Part shown: positions 1 to 12,577 of the stretch, piece by piece | Layout of the letters: each line of letters opens with the position of its first letter | Position numbering within the stretch: position 1 is the first letter of the stretch | Origin: Pelomyxa schiedti | Lineage: Eukaryota; Evosea; Pelobiontida; Pelomyxidae | Length of the DNA: 25,031 nt | Assembly (NCBI GenBank): GCA_020536535.1 | Contig: JAHLWZ010001050.1 | Span: forward strand, 1 to 25,031 | Reading direction: 5' to 3' | The notes under the pieces: model-generated | Databases searched by the model: none | What the model was told of the DNA's origin: nothing | The model's input: the letters and a program-made list of their open reading frames with translations, nothing else | Made by a program: the position numbers and the translations under genes

Positions 1-826
1 CTCCTATCCCCATCCCACCCGGCCCCCCAGCACCAGCCCCAGTTCCAGAACACACACCTCATTTGGCTGAGAGTACCAATGCGGACACTCTTAGCCCACC
101 CCTAGTCACTTCACTTGCCGAGTCCATTCCCACTCCCATTACAAGCACTTCCCCTCCTTCAGAGATACCACTTGTGCAGGTGGCCACAGTAACACCCACA
201 GCCGACAAACTGAAAACGGAACAGGGAGAGCATGGCCTAGCTTCCCCAAGTCTGTCTTCTTGGGAAGGTGAACAAGACGTCCCAGAGGAATCAAGTATAA
301 AAAGTGAAGTGAATGAAGAGACCGATGCAGTGACCCCATCCAGTGCGTTTTCCCATTTGCCAATACCGCCTCAGTTCCTTAACACCGTCATGCAGAACGG
401 ACTCGTGAAGAAGCAGGCATAGAGCACGAAGTCACGCAGTCGAAACGCATCTGCACATTGCAAGAAACTGTGACAACTTCCGGTGTTGCCTCCCCAATTC
501 CAGAGGAGCAGCACGACTCTATCACGGAAGAAAGATACCCTGCTGTACCACCCGAATCCAACAGTATGGGTTCCTCACCTGCAGTAAATGTACTCACAAT
601 TACACCAGCGGCTGACTCCGCCCCTCAGAAAGACAATACCTCAACCGACCAGTGCGTTATCATAGTTGTAGTTAATAGTTTCCTCACCTTATTGTAGGAC
701 TTGAGAATGAATTCCTTGCTAACCATCTTCCAACAACTGCAATCCTATATGTCTATTGTTTTTTTTGCACAAGAACAGAAATTGGCTTGCGCATTTTTTT
801 TTAATTTTTTTTTTAAAATAGAATAG
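1..826 (+). CDS. Unknown Pro/Ser/Thr-rich protein, 3' part (left copy)
   Basis: I do not recognise this gene. A reading frame is open from the window edge, so the 5' end is missing. Proposed exons are 3-342, 396-655 and 698-826 (stop TAG), with introns of 53 nt (343-395) and 42 nt (656-697). The splice phases agree: one leftover base is completed by AA, and the second junction is in phase 0. The visible protein is low-complexity, rich in Pro, Ser, Thr, Glu and Val, with no domain, signal peptide or membrane segment. The final exon turns Phe-rich because it crosses poly-T tracts (786-815), so the last 15 residues are doubtful and the true end may be earlier or use another exon. It converges on gene B with only 64 bases between the stops. 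The repetitive acidic composition suggests a disordered region. Confidence 0.5.
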
Positions 827-890
827 TATATTTTCGAACGAGAAGCCTTTCTCTGGTTCTTCTTGTTTGTAGTATATGCATGCCATGAAC

Positions 891-3052
891 TTAGTGCTTT
901 GACAACACCAGAACACGGAAGTTCTTTGTATCAGCCACCACTAACCATGGGCTGTGTGAATTGTGGTATTTGAGAGCAATGCTCTGTGGGTGGAAAAGCT
1001 GAATGTTGCCATGTTGTTCTTCAGGTCCAACAACAGTCCTTACAGTTCCTTGTTTTTTGGGTGATGACGAGTGAGGAAAAAAAAACCAGAATTGAGATTG
1101 AAAACCTGCTGGGGAGATTGAACGTATTCGGTTGTTATAAGAATCAACTACATATATGATTCCAGAGAAGTGGTCCACAGCAATCCCCCTTGGGACGTTA
1201 AACTGGGCAGTGATGGCAGGGCCATCACAGTAGCCCTTCTGGTTTTCCATTCCAGCCAGTACTGTTACTTTCCCTTGTTTTGTAGAAGTGTTTTTTTTTT
1301 CCCCAAGTTAATGTTTTCTCTGATGTGTGTAACAGAAGTAAATACCTGTACGCTCAACTTTGCGAATGCAATGACTCTCTGGATCAGTAACAACAAAGCT
1401 GCCATCACAACACACAGCAACGCCGAATGGGCGAAATCCCCTTGCGATGGTCGTGACTTCTGCGAGTGCATTTGTTTGGTTTCTTTTTGTTGACGGAGCA
1501 CCCACACATACTTTTGGCGCGAAGGTATCTTACGGCTTTATTCCACAGATCGGCAATTACAATACCACTAGGGCAAGCAAAGTCCACGGCGATCATTGCA
1601 GGCAAACAAAACTGAGCAGTTTCTGCTGGGCCATCTAAATATCCTCCTATACCAGTTCCAGCCACAACCGAAATAAAGACGCCTGAATTAGCGTTAACTG
1701 AATCAGGAAATAAATTTAGAGTGACACACCGGTATTACTGATTTGGTTGATTTGGTTTCTGTTTCCATCAGACACCAGAAATGAGCCATCAGAAAGTCCC
1801 ACTAACCCTGATGGGCTCCTAGTAAAATCGGATCGCAGAGTGATGGGATGGTCTGTCGGAACAGAGTTGGGTGGAAAATTCAATAACTCGCATCAGAGGA
1901 CCTGAGAAATTATTGCAGCTAGATAGACCAGACTCATCCCCAATGATGATTGAACCTCCTTTAGATATAGAAACAAGGCGGGGGAATTGGCAAGGTATAC
2001 TTGCCACCTCCCTGATAAATACTGGCTGTGCTGGGTAACTAGAGACTTTGGCTGGTCTTAAGTCTGGCCGCGTAGCTGCTTGTGGCGGGTGCGTGGCCGG
2101 GGGCATAGTTTTTAATAGAGAACTTGGTGTGAGAGCGGGAGGTGCGGGTGTGGATGGGGTGGGTGTGCTCCATATAAGAAGTGACTTAGCTGCAGATAGT
2201 GTCACATCCATGGCTATTTGTGCTATGCTAGAATTGTGACTCACTTTTGCCGGAGGGCTTGCACTCCTTGGATGGCTACTTTGCAGTGGACTGCTCTTTT
2301 GAGGGTCCCTTATTGTCCTTGAATCAGTGAGCACTTGGGTGGCCTTGGAGACAGAAGGATCTGCAGGAATGGAAATAACCTGCCCAACTACAGAGGATTC
2401 TTCTGGGGAGATGATTACACTGGTAACCATAATATTTCCTAGAGTGGGCGATGACAAAGGGGAAAGTGACACACAGGATTCCTCTTTTGGGATCCCTTCT
2501 ACTGCTTCTATGGGCGAATTTGAAACTTTCTCTGGAGGATCTAAATGAACCCAATTTTTTAGTGAATACAGTTTGTAGGAAAAACGAACTCGGGGGAATG
2601 ATGGACTGCAAACATAAACTGGATTCTAGCATTTCAAGTTGCACTAATCCCAGGCATTGTATATCATAAACAGAGTCCCACCTGTCACAAAAAGCTCTGT
2701 TGCCTGTAGGTTTGGACTCGTGCTTGAGAGAGCGTGCCACACAACAGTGTTACCCGTTGCATAATGCTTAGAATCGGTATTCACTTTGGTATGTATTCCT
2801 CGGTACAATTGTTCGTACTTAACCCGGGGTAACTTCCTAAGGCCTGACAGAAGTAAAAACAACACCTCACACCACTTTTGCATCATCAAAACTGTTCGCT
2901 CGACCAAAGGCTTATTTATAAGAACGTAAGGGTTCTTGTCTCTCAGTGATGGACCGAGATCATATGTATATAAACTTATAGCCATTGCCTACAAACTCGG
3001 TGTGAATGAATTTCACAAAAGCAACATTTAACTTAACCAACACCAACACACA

Positions 3053-3083
<31 letters not shown>

Positions 3084-3665
3084 GAGGGAAAAAAACGGGA
3101 AGGAAAGCCAAACAAAGCCTACCTCGTTGTGGCTAAGTCTGGCCACCACCGCGTTGTCACGCGAGATGTTTTCATACCTCCAGTCCATTATCTCCACCAA
3201 GGTGACCGGGCTCTCCACCTCCAAGCCAGACGTGGCTCCCCCATATGCCCGGGCCAGCGCGTCCACCAGGCACAGCTCCCTCCCCCTCCCCGCTATCTCG
3301 CGAAACACCCACGCGAAGTTGTCGTCCAACGTGCCTCCCCCTCCCCCTCCCGGGTCCGACTCGGGCTCCCCGCTCGTGGCCCTCCCCACTCGTGCCGCCG
3401 GCCCCTCCTCCTCCTTCGGCGTCGTGGGCGCCTGCAAGGGCGCGGCGGCGGGGAGCCCGGGGTCGCCGTGGTCGTGGGTGATGCGGGACATCTCGGCCTC
3501 GTGGGTCATGCGGGAGAGCACGCGGGCGGCTTGCTCCGGGGACACAGACGCGGTGCTTGTGGTCATGATACAGCTGCGGTTCATGCTGCTGCCGCCTCCG
3601 CCCCCCGAATCTGGTCCCGGCGGCAGGCACGCCGCCGTTGTCTCGTCGCTGTGGTGTTGGTGCAT
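891..3665 (-). CDS. ADP-ribosyltransferase-like plus NHL-repeat protein (left copy)
   Basis: This is the mirror copy of the gene at 21367-24141 and predicts the same 774-residue protein. Exons from 5' to 3' on the - strand are 3123-3665, 2645-2988, 1902-2605, 1730-1852, 1512-1682, 1346-1459, 1106-1273 and 891-1048. See the right copy for domains and residues. The 957-base + strand reading frame overlapping its 5' end is an antisense shadow of the GC-rich first exon and its CA-repeat intron. Confidence 0.85.
3047..3083 (+). repeat. (CA)10 microsatellite plus poly-A (left copy)
   Basis: Ten CA units (3047-3066) run straight into about 18 A residues (3066-3083). The tract lies in intron 1 of the left ART-NHL gene, where on the coding strand it reads as a T-run followed by (TG)10. 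It is the longest simple repeat in the arm and would be length-variable in a real duplicated locus. Confidence 0.95.
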
Positions 3666-3880
3666 TTAAGGCCCGTTTGGTGTTGGAACAAGTTGGTTGT
3701 CCTTGGTTGGCTGTTCTTTCCCCGATCTTTTGGTTGCGGGCAACGATGGAGTAGTGCGTTGTTTACGGCGAAATGGCTGCGAAGAAAGGCGGGAGCAGCA
3801 AGCTCCATAGTGTGTCGGGTTCTTGGTAGGAAGTGGTTTGGTACTCGGTTTGAAGAGTGTTTTGTTTTCTTTACTCTCTA

Positions 3881-6041
3881 TCAGGGGATACCAAGCCACA
3901 GCATCAACTCTTCTGTGAGACGTGGTTTGTATTCTGTCGTTTCAGGATCCCTGTCGTGGTAATCGTCGAACTGATGGCGTATCTCATCTACTGTGATTCC
4001 GAAGTTGTTCATTGTGAACAAGGCAATTGAAGGAGAATGTGCGGCAATCGGCATCAAGTGCCCTCGTATCACGTCCACGTCGAGACTTGGGAATCTACGA
4101 ACAATCATCTTCCATGTTTGCAGGTCGATGTCAAAGTCGAGTCTCTCACGGTGATTGTTCCAGAACACAAACATGTCAATGACCTTTGTTTATGTTAGAC
4201 ATGCAAGACTGGGTGTGGTTAAAAACCTCATGAGGAGCGATTCCGAAGTGGTCGATGAGCCACTCCGCGCAGTTTGCTTTCTTGTGCAGAATAAGGCTGT
4301 AGAGGAGGCTGTTGTAATTCCGTTTGATGTGAGTATCTTCAAGGTGGAACTGTGTGATTGCCCACTTGATGGATTTACTGGTAAAGGGCCTAAACGGTTT
4401 ACTGGTCAAGGTCTTTACGACCAGCTCTCTGGTGAACAACGAGCAGTCAAACAAGGTGACCAGCTTTTGAAGTTTCTCATGGCTCCATTTCACGAATGTG
4501 TCAAACATAGACTCCAAGAGTTCTGTGTCCCCTGCTTGTGGCTTGTACTTGGGGAACACTTCCAGAAGGTGCAGAACAAATTTGGAACGGTAAGCAGGCA
4601 GGGCCATTGCAATTGCCTTGTGAACTGAAGCTGCAGTTATTTGGTCAGGATGTGTAAGATGCTGAAGGAACCAGCGTAGTCCCCCCAATCTGTCCTTGTA
4701 ATCGGCGCATTTCCGGCATATTTGAACAAGCATGGCTCCAGGAGACTCAGGGCATGAATTCACAGTTCCCATGACACCAAAAGTGCTCTCCAACCAATCT
4801 GCAATTGTGGTGTTACTCCAAAGAAGTGCATGTTCAAGGGAGGCCTGAATATCAGCTGGACCCAGTTTCACCCTGGTTGAGAGCCACTGAGGAAGAGTGT
4901 ATCCACCTCTGGAAGTGGAACACACCATTATGAATGTGGCTGCTGTCGGAGTGAAATTCCTTTCAGTGATGAGCCACTCCAGGAAGCTCACATCCGCAAT
5001 GTGCTGGCACATCTTATTCAGCATTTTTATTCTTGGTTCAACTAGAATAGTTGAAAGCACCAACTTGGCGACGTCGATGCTCTTTATTGATCCCAATATA
5101 TAGTCGCTGATCTCCTCTGCTGGAAATCGAGCTCTCAGCCATTGGCACAGTTCCACAGTGCCATGTTTATTCCCTAATACACTGTACAGCAGCCCACAAT
5201 CTGTTGGCAGATTGGGGAAATTCTCAACACACCACTTCAGATTTTCCGGAGCTGTACCAGCGGTACACCAACTCACCAACTCCTCTTGGCAACTGCGCGA
5301 GTGCAGTAGCAAATCAAACTCACCAATCGCCCACTTGGCAACATCCAATTTCCCGTTCATTAAGGCCATCTCGACTAGCGGCAGAAGGGCCCACAAGGAG
5401 TCGTCACCAGTAATCCCAAGCACAGACACAAACCACTTTGCAGACTCAACATTGTCCGAGCAACCTGCACCCATCACCGAACCACCAGACTTCACATTTT
5501 CCAGCAAGTCGTTCCTCAATTCATCAATGCTGCTGCTTCCCTGGTTCTGGTGCCATTCCGGCACTCGGTATCCATCCCATAATGTATAAGGGAAAGTGCC
5601 GCCGCCGCGGCCCTCGCTGCCGAGCAACGCGCGGGCGGCCTCGACGTTGCCAGAGGCGCACAGGCCGGAGAGCACCCATGCCGCCTCCTTGAGCGCGCAG
5701 GCGCGAGAGCTGTTGGGCGAGTGGAGCGGGTCTCGCCTGTGGCGGGCCACGATCCACGCTACGCACGACCCGCTGCCCGCCTTGGCCGCGGCCCACAGGG
5801 TGGGGTAGCGCGAGCAGCCGTCGGCGCGGGCGCGGCGCTGCGAGCGGGTGCACACGAGCGCCACGAGGGGGAACATGGCCCCGGCGGCCGCGAACGCCCA
5901 CAATCCGCCGCGGCCGTCCCCCTCCCGGTCAGAGTCCAGCCACCCCGGCGCCACCACGTTGTCCCACACCACCCGCGATGTGTTCATTATGTGCTTGAGA
6001 GCTTGGCAACGTTGGCTGTCGTATGGGAACGTTGCGCTCAT
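3881..6041 (-). CDS. Ankyrin-like Trp-repeat protein (left copy)
   Basis: This is the mirror of 18991-21151 and encodes the same 705-residue protein. Exon 1 is 4227-6041, a 43-nt intron is 4184-4226, and exon 2 is 3881-4183 on the - strand. Read without splicing, the frame stops nine codons into the exon-intron run-on. Splicing restores a phase-0 join into a frame ending at 3881. See the right copy for the repeat pattern. Confidence 0.85.
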
Positions 6042-6158
6042 TCTCGTTCGTTGTTGATGCCAACTTCCCGGAAACTTGAATCACGTTTTTTTTTTTGTTT
6101 GTTATTTTCGTATGTCTAGCTAGATGCACACAGTTTATGGGTTGTTGAGAGGGCGGCC

Positions 6159-9100
6159 TCAGTTGAATTGAGAAAGCTGTGAGAGTTTGGTTGTAGTGAA
6201 GGACGACGGTGTTTGCATGGAAGCGGATGGTGAGGGTGCAGAGGCCAAAACTAGGGGTGCTAGTTTCTTGCTCAGTTCGACCATGGCCGGGTTGCTGGCA
6301 GACAGCCTGGTGATGTACTGAAGAGTGTTCCTGCCATAGGCATCAGAGAGCGGCTTAAGGCCAGTAAGAAGCTGGCCAATAATGGGAACAGTCTTGCTGG
6401 TGATCACCGAGTTGCATACTAGCGTGTTCAGGATGTCAAGGGCAGCCTTGTATGTGGCCTATGAGAGTGTTAAACGCCGCAATAGTTGGTTAGTTTCAGA
6501 AGAAACTCACTGTGGCCAAATCGGGATTCTGCTTGAGAATCTCAAGCTGCTCGACCATACAGGAGAAAACTTGAGATGCGAGTTTCTGTAGGTCCGGTTG
6601 GTAGTCTGGATCCTCCTTGTAGAGGGTATCGTTTGAATCAACTATTTTAGCTTAGTGAGAAACGACCTAAGATGCCTCTACCTTTTTCAATGTGATAGGG
6701 AAGTTTGTCTTGGTGCAAGGCAAAAAGGACTTTCAGCAGGCTCCCATAAACATTAATCTTTGCTGTACTCCATGGAAGCCTTTGAAAAGTTAGTAAAGGA
6801 AGTAGTTTCTGACCACAAACCAAGGATACTCAGAAAAGAGTTTCATCAAGCCTTGGATCAAGTAAAATGAACCACTATCGGGATGGCCTGGGGCAACTAC
6901 GAGAAGGCCGGACAGATTCCCCATGAATGAGGCAAGTTCTTCCTCCACGGACTTGTCGGTTCCTTTTGCAAAAGTGAGAAATAACTTGTCTAACCATTCA
7001 ACTTTACCACAAAGTAGAGGAATCTCCGGAACTAGAGTCACGGCAGCACGCAACAACGCGTCTGCCTGAGGGATAGCTTGATTCAACAATGAAACCTCTG
7101 CAGCTAGCAGGGATAGTCTAAGGCGCGAGAAGACATCTTCCATTGAGGGAATGGTAATATAACAGTAAGCAATGCAAGCCTTGCAGAGGGATCAACCGAA
7201 GTTTAATTTAGATTTCAAGAAAGAAGGCGTGAAGGGTGGAAGCCTCATTATAAGGCATACTCTAATGAACGGAGCTGTCTTTCTGGTATGTTTCCCATGC
7301 ACAAGTGACAATGTCTTCATGGCAAGGCGGCAGACACACTGCACGAGAACATCTTTCACGCCATCCAAATTTGCAAAACATTGTCTGCATTCAACATAAA
7401 AATTAAGTTGCTTCTCTACATCTTTATTGTAATCGATCTGAGAGTTTTAAGAAAAGAAATGTGGTGGTGAAGAAAGACCTTGGTGATAAAATGTGATATC
7501 ACTCTGGTGATTTGCCTAACTTCATCTGCCACAGTCAGAGAGTTCACAGTGTCATGTAAAGTTGTAGAAACATTGAATAGAGTGTTAATTATAACGGGAT
7601 CTGTAACGAATCCCTTGTGCCTAAGTAATGTGAGTATGTAATGGGGTATCAACAAAAACCAAGTACTTGGAAAATCCATCCAGAATTAATTTTGCAGCGG
7701 CAATTTGGGTTTGACCAGAGAGAAGGTCTAGAATTTTGCTGAAGTTTTCCTTTAGCACGTGAGATGCTTTGTGAATGGAATCAGAAGTTTTACCATTCCA
7801 AAAATAACTGACATATCATTGTAGTTGATGATTACTTTTTGGATCACTGAGAGAAGATGAGGTTGGAGGACATCAAAGTCTGCATCTTTCCGGAGATGAT
7901 TCAGTATATCCATCAGCATCTTATTTGTGTCTCGTGTCTTTGTGTTTTATGAGAGAATTTTGGATTTAACCAGAAAACAACTGTGAGGTGTTTGAGACAA
8001 TACTCAATGAAAACTTCAGCGACTGTTATGTAGTGTTCTGCATTAGAGAAGTTTGCCACCACCTTTCTGGAGTGAGATAAGGTCGAAGGTGAGTGTGGAA
8101 GGTTACACTCCAGATTTCATTAAGAATTGAAAGCTCTTGGCCATGGGGTGGTGATCCAAGAGACAAATTGACTCCAAGGGTGCGATAGAGTTGGTGCTAG
8201 TGGAGTTGGCATGGAGTGGTTTCACTGGAAAAGCAAACCTGAGGGAATGACACTAACTCTGCCTCTTTGATGAGCGACGTGAAAGTGAGTGTATTTGTGG
8301 TAATAAACGATGGTGGGAAAGCACTAATGATATGGTTTAAGAATAGTGCCACTCGCGAGCTTTTTTTAAATATTTGTAACACTTCTTCCAACAGCCCCTT
8401 ATTTGCTGTAAGTTTAACCATAGTACTGCTAGGAAAAAAGAATGTACTGGTGGGCTTCTGTATGATATACACTGAAGAAGCCATTCCAGACCTGGAGAGA
8501 ACAAATGCATGTAGTCAGCATAAGAAATCTCGAGTTTACGCCGGATTGCCTGGTAAAAATGAAAAAAGGTCGTCATTGAATTAGAACTACCTCCATCTTA
8601 GGGCTCCCCAGACATTCTTGGACTTGAAGTAAATCGGAAAAAGCACGTAACAAGTACCCCTTCTCGTATGGGAGTACCTCATGTGCCTTCCTAGCCAGGT
8701 AACATTGGGTATAAAACTGAACAAGAGGGTCCCCACATCCACGAATTTGGTTATTAAGACGATCGATCACTGCTTTGTACTGGTTTTCACTGGACACAAA
8801 TGCATAACATTTGAGAATAGCCATTTCTGTGTACCTGAAAGCAAGTTGGCAAGGTTCATAGAAGAGGGACAAACAATCTGGGAAGCAGTTCACGAATAGA
8901 AGCAATTTTGTAAAACCAGTTTCTGCAAGTCTCTGTGGCAAGCTCCTTCACAGCTGGTGGGATATCTTTCTCTGGTAAAGGAGTCCCAGTTACAGGGCTT
9001 AAAGCTGTCCTTCTGGCTTTTATTCGTTCGAAGACAAGTCTTCCAAACGTATCCAGAATCTCAGTGATAAGTACAAATTTGCTTGGGTAAAACTTGACCA

Positions 9101-10141
9101 CAGATGTATCAATCAGCAACTTAGCACACTGCAAAGGGTCCGCAACTTAGTAATTTTTGTTTGTATGTTGCTACCTGAATCGCAATTTTGAGAGTTCGGA
9201 CACGATCTTCCATATTCCAGGCTTGATTCAAGTCCGTATTCATTTTTTCTATGTGTGCCACATACTCCTGTTGTGTTACACTTTTCAGTTCCTTTTTATC
9301 ATCATCACCTTGCTCCAGTTCTTCAAGACGAGATGCCGTCCTATCTTGTTGCACCTTGACTAACAATTTTGAGCAAGGAGGTCAAATAACAACTTGTGAT
9401 ACCTTTTCCTGTTGTTGGGGTGCTGATGAAACTCTTTGAAAGTGAAGGAAACACAATTACAAGAAAGGAGAAAGGGGAAAAAGGATACAACTGTAATCTC
9501 GAGTTGAAGGTTGGTTGTGAATTCTTGGAGTATATTTGGCTTCATGGCTGACCAAGGAATAAATTCGGAATCGATGTCGGCTATTGTGAACAAGTGAATA
9601 AAGTCATTTGTAATTTTTTGTTTTTTTTTTTAGAAAATATACTTGGTGTTACTTCGGTTTTTGGTTTTCCAGGTGTTGTGGTTGCTGGCGCTGCAACAAC
9701 CAGAGGGTTAGATAACATAGCACTAGCACCAAGTGGATCAAGCGGTGTTGATATCTCCGATTTTGGCTTCCTAAAATGAATAAAAAACCAACAAAGAGAA
9801 CAACCCCCAAAGATGAGGCAAAAACTAACGTTGTGAGAGGTGAAGCGGGTGCTGCAGTCGCTGCAGGCGCCACAGCAATGAGAGGATGTCTGTCACACTC
9901 TGTGAGCGCTCGTGTTTGAGCTGCTCTTTCTTGGTCATAATTCCTCTCCAAAGGTTTTTCCACAATGCTGAAATTACAAAAGGTTGGAGGAGGAAAAAAA
10001 TATGTAAAAAGGCACAAGTGGTGGAGGTGCGCACCACAAAAATTTCTCCACATTCACGGGTTGCGGAGTTAACGTAGGAGAAGACCCGCCCGCTCCGCTG
10101 CTCATTGCCGCGATAGACTCTGCTGGTAACGAAGACGACAT
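6159..10141 (-). CDS. VPS35L: VPS35L-like Retriever subunit (left copy)
   Basis: This is the mirror of the gene at 14891-18873, with the same 20-exon structure and the same 1013-residue product. Exons from 5' to 3' on the - strand: 10038-10141, 9830-9967, 9643-9770, 9489-9580, 9403-9433, 9175-9359, 8875-9128, 8591-8834, 8448-8549, 8239-8397, 8107-8196, 7982-8062, 7794-7937, 7667-7749, 7479-7620, 7261-7437, 6821-7179, 6682-6779, 6511-6641, 6159-6458. No difference from the right copy was seen. See that entry for function and motifs. Confidence 0.9.
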
Positions 10142-10341
10142 TTGTTGCTGTTGTAACACCCAGATCTACCTCGTCGTAACCCCTTTTTCTTCTTGTGTGC
10201 CGATCAGGTCGTCACACGGCACCTTCAAGAAACGAAAAGTTATTTTTCTTCTTCAAATTCGTAGATTTGAGAAGAGCCATCAGAGAGTGTAAAAATAGGC
10301 CCTGGGGCGAGGTTTGGGTTTTTTTTTTTCTTTTCCTGTTG

Positions 10342-11217
10342 TTATTTCCCCCCGCGTCTTCGTGCTTTTCCTCGTTTCGATGGTTTAGCACTCTGATCGT
10401 GAGTGTTTGTTGATCCTGTTGTTGTTGTAGTGGGGGTGGTGCTGGGGTTCGGTGCAGGAGAGGATGAAGCCGAGGCCGGGGACGAGGACGGGGGTGACTG
10501 GGGTGTGTCACAGTGCATGCCCGAAGTCGGTGGTGGGGTTTGTTGGCGAGATATGGGGTGCGGTGATGCGGTGCCAAAAAGGCCAGAGCAGGGGCACGGC
10601 TCCGCCGCGGTGGCGGCGTAGTCGCACGGGTTAGAGGGAGTGTGCAAGGAGGGGCAGGTTGGCGGCGGGCAAACGGGTGTAACGGACTCTACGGCTATGG
10701 GAACTGCTTGAAACTGGCTGAAGGCTGCCCATGCGTGAATTAAATTCCTGCACTTGGTGTAGAAATGGTGGTGGGTTATTAGATATAATGCCTTGTCCGT
10801 CCACTTATATTATTACGACAATTACCTCGCTGCTTTGTAATTATTTTTCATTTTATCTTTGGGTTTGGGCCTGCATAACATACTTGCTTGGTACTCGTAC
10901 AACACAGTAGCAGTCCACAAAGTCGCTGAAAGGAGGAGGCCTACAAGCAGTGTGTGCTCCCATAAGACCAATTGGCGGTGCTCCAACACAACCAAGGTAC
11001 GACTCTATACTCAATCAGAGAAACAATGACAACCCAAACCAAAGTGAAACCTAGAGCAAGTTTCAAAATAGACCACAGGCGAGTAATAGCCGCCGGTCCA
11101 GTGCCTAATTTTTCAGCCGATTCCACACTTCACAACAAAGAGGTTGGCATAAAGAAAATGTTTCGCGTAGTACAACAAACTCCACCCCGCCGCATCATAA
11201 ACAACAAAACCGCCCAT
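10342..11217 (-). CDS. Putative membrane protein with Pro/Ser/Thr-rich tail (left copy)
   Basis: This is the mirror of 13815-14690. Proposed exons on the - strand are 11134-11217, 10826-11004 and 10342-10747 (TAA stop). The product and uncertainties are the same as for the right copy. The region lies between the truncated kinase copy (stop at 11417) and VPS35L (start at 10141). Confidence 0.45.
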
Positions 11218-11416
11218 CTTCAACCACCCACAAGGATAATCTCATGTATGAGTATCTACTCGGATAAGAACGCGACGTCACAGCCGCAGCCATCCAGATC
11301 TTGTTTTATCTGATTGCTTTTTCGTTCAGAGCAAAAATCTTCGTTGTTTTTTCGGCTTTTGGATCGAGTGGAGTCAACTGGAGTGAGAAAAAATTGCTGA
11401 GAGTTAAATTGGCGTA

Positions 11417-12455
11417 TCAGAGTTTTGGGCCGCAAAGCAGTAGGGAGCGCAGGAGTTGCGACAGTGAAGACAGGCCGTGGCAGTAGCCCTGGTCGCCGTG
11501 GGCACCGGGGACCTCGTCGGCGTGGGCAAAGTCCACCATGTGAATCGTGGGAGGGTGTGCCCCGACGTCGTCCGCGTCGTACACGAACACGAGGGACGAG
11601 GCGTAGAAGTGCCACGGCGAGTGGCACACGAACTCCTCCACGTCCGCCAGCCGGCGCAAGTACGATCTTATGACGTCACACCGGAGGTTGCCGGTTAGCG
11701 CCGAGCATGCAGAGTGACAGCAAAGTGGATCTGATGGTGAGGAAGAGGAAGAGCAAGAGGAAGAGGAAGAGGAAGTTGTGCAGGCTGTGGCTGTTGTTGT
11801 TGTTGGTGGTGGAGTGGAAGAAGAGGTCGGAGTTGAAAATGTAGATGTAGGACAGGGTCCACCGAAAAAAACTGCCAGGGCGGCGAGAAGGTCCGTGCGT
11901 TCGAGGGCGTGCCAGCCGAAATGCTTGTCATAGGATTTGAAGGTCTTTGTGGTGCCGTTGTAGACGCGCATGCCGCAGAACCGGAAGCCCCACTTGGTCG
12001 TCGTGCACCTGTTCGTGGTTTGGGGTTTGGGGTCAGACTGGCATGAGATTGGGATGTAAGTGTACTACAATTGGTCTTGCTTCATGTGGAATGCCTTCTT
12101 TGCTGGAGAGCATTCAGTGTGCCAAGTCTGAGTGCCCATTTTCAAGTCAAGTATTGAAGGATGTTTGAAGCCCTGTGTTGACAGATTAACAATTTCGTCA
12201 ATATATTTGGTGGCAATACATAAATCAAGTTCTCCAAACCAATGTACTCTTTCATTGCACCAGAGGGTGCCCTGTGGACAGAAACTCCATAAAATTTGGG
12301 TGCGAGGTGCAGTTTAGTCACTAAAGGAATTTCACCACGCTCAGCTACATTTTTTTTTTTGAAACGGGAAACATGTTAAGCTCCATGCAAAACAAAAACC
12401 AGCCAGCACACATAAAAAAAAACAAAGGTTTACCCCTCTGGTAAAAGAGCAGCTC
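11417..12455 (-). pseudogene. Inositol polyphosphate kinase, 5'-truncated copy (left)
   Basis: This is the mirror of the complete gene at 12473-13615. Exons 2-4 are intact and identical (12220-12344, 12069-12172, 11417-12008). Only the last 22 bases of exon 1 remain (12434-12455, encoding the end of ELLFYQR). Upstream the sequence departs into the loop on the wrong strand, so the start codon, the GGHGG segment and the YKP lysine are lost. A frame is open upstream by chance (from 12530 on the - strand) but shows no kinase-like residues. Unless another first exon is used, it cannot make a complete kinase. Intron 1 differs from the right copy by six substitutions and small indels. Confidence 0.85.
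12359..12455 (+). repeat. Imperfect inner arm, left side
   Basis: This stretch pairs with 12578-12673 but not perfectly. By eye there are six substitutions (a four-base block near 12368-12371 and two single changes near 12390-12400), one single-base indel beside the A9/T9 tract, and a two-base difference in the flanking T-run. All differences fall within intron 1 of the kinase gene. The 22 exon bases next to the loop (12434-12455) are identical. A few percent divergence here, next to 12.36 kb with none seen, is a sharp step. Confidence 0.9.
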
Positions 12456-12577
12456 TTTCGGCACGCGAACGAATGAAGCCAAGCGAAAGGGAACCCGAGC
12501 AGGTAGGCGGCCACGGGGGAGATCTTGCACTGCTGTACAGGGGCGCAGTGGTGTACAAACCCAACGTGAACAAGAAG
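12456..12577. other. Unique loop between the palindrome arms
   Basis: These 122 bases have no partner in the opposite arm. On the + strand they hold the start codon (12473) and most of exon 1 of the right kinase copy, including the conserved QVGGHGG stretch and the lysine of YKP. The 17 bases before the ATG are the only unique upstream sequence, and beyond them the left arm begins. At the left edge, AAAGAGC-A-GCTCTTT (12444-12458) is a near-perfect small inverted repeat. The left edge read on the - strand (GAAAGAGC) resembles the right edge on the + strand (GAAGGAGC), a plausible microhomology for strand switching. Confidence 0.9.

Larger units (their letters stand above)
1..12358 (+). repeat. 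Left arm of 25-kb palindrome
   Basis: This segment is the reverse complement of 12674-25031. The first 20 bases and the last 20 bases of the window are exact reverse complements, and all predicted coding features recur at mirrored positions summing to 25032 with identical proteins. I compared many stretches by eye and saw no mismatch, though not every base. The arm carries six genes. It ends inside intron 1 of the inositol polyphosphate kinase, in a T-run that is 11 long here and 9 long on the other arm. No transposase, telomeric repeat or rRNA gene was seen that would explain the repeat. Confidence 0.97.

Noticed and set aside
3006-3962. 318-codon + strand frame (mirrored at 21070-22026 on the - strand)
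   Set aside because: It lies antisense to the ART-NHL first exon, runs through the CA repeat and poly-A of its intron, and is His/Arg/Gly/Leu-rich because of GC-rich antisense composition. It is a shadow.
4155-4628. 157-codon + strand frame (mirrored at 20404-20877 on the - strand)
   Set aside because: It is antisense to the Trp-repeat protein, shows no family resemblance, and is explained by codon bias of the real gene.
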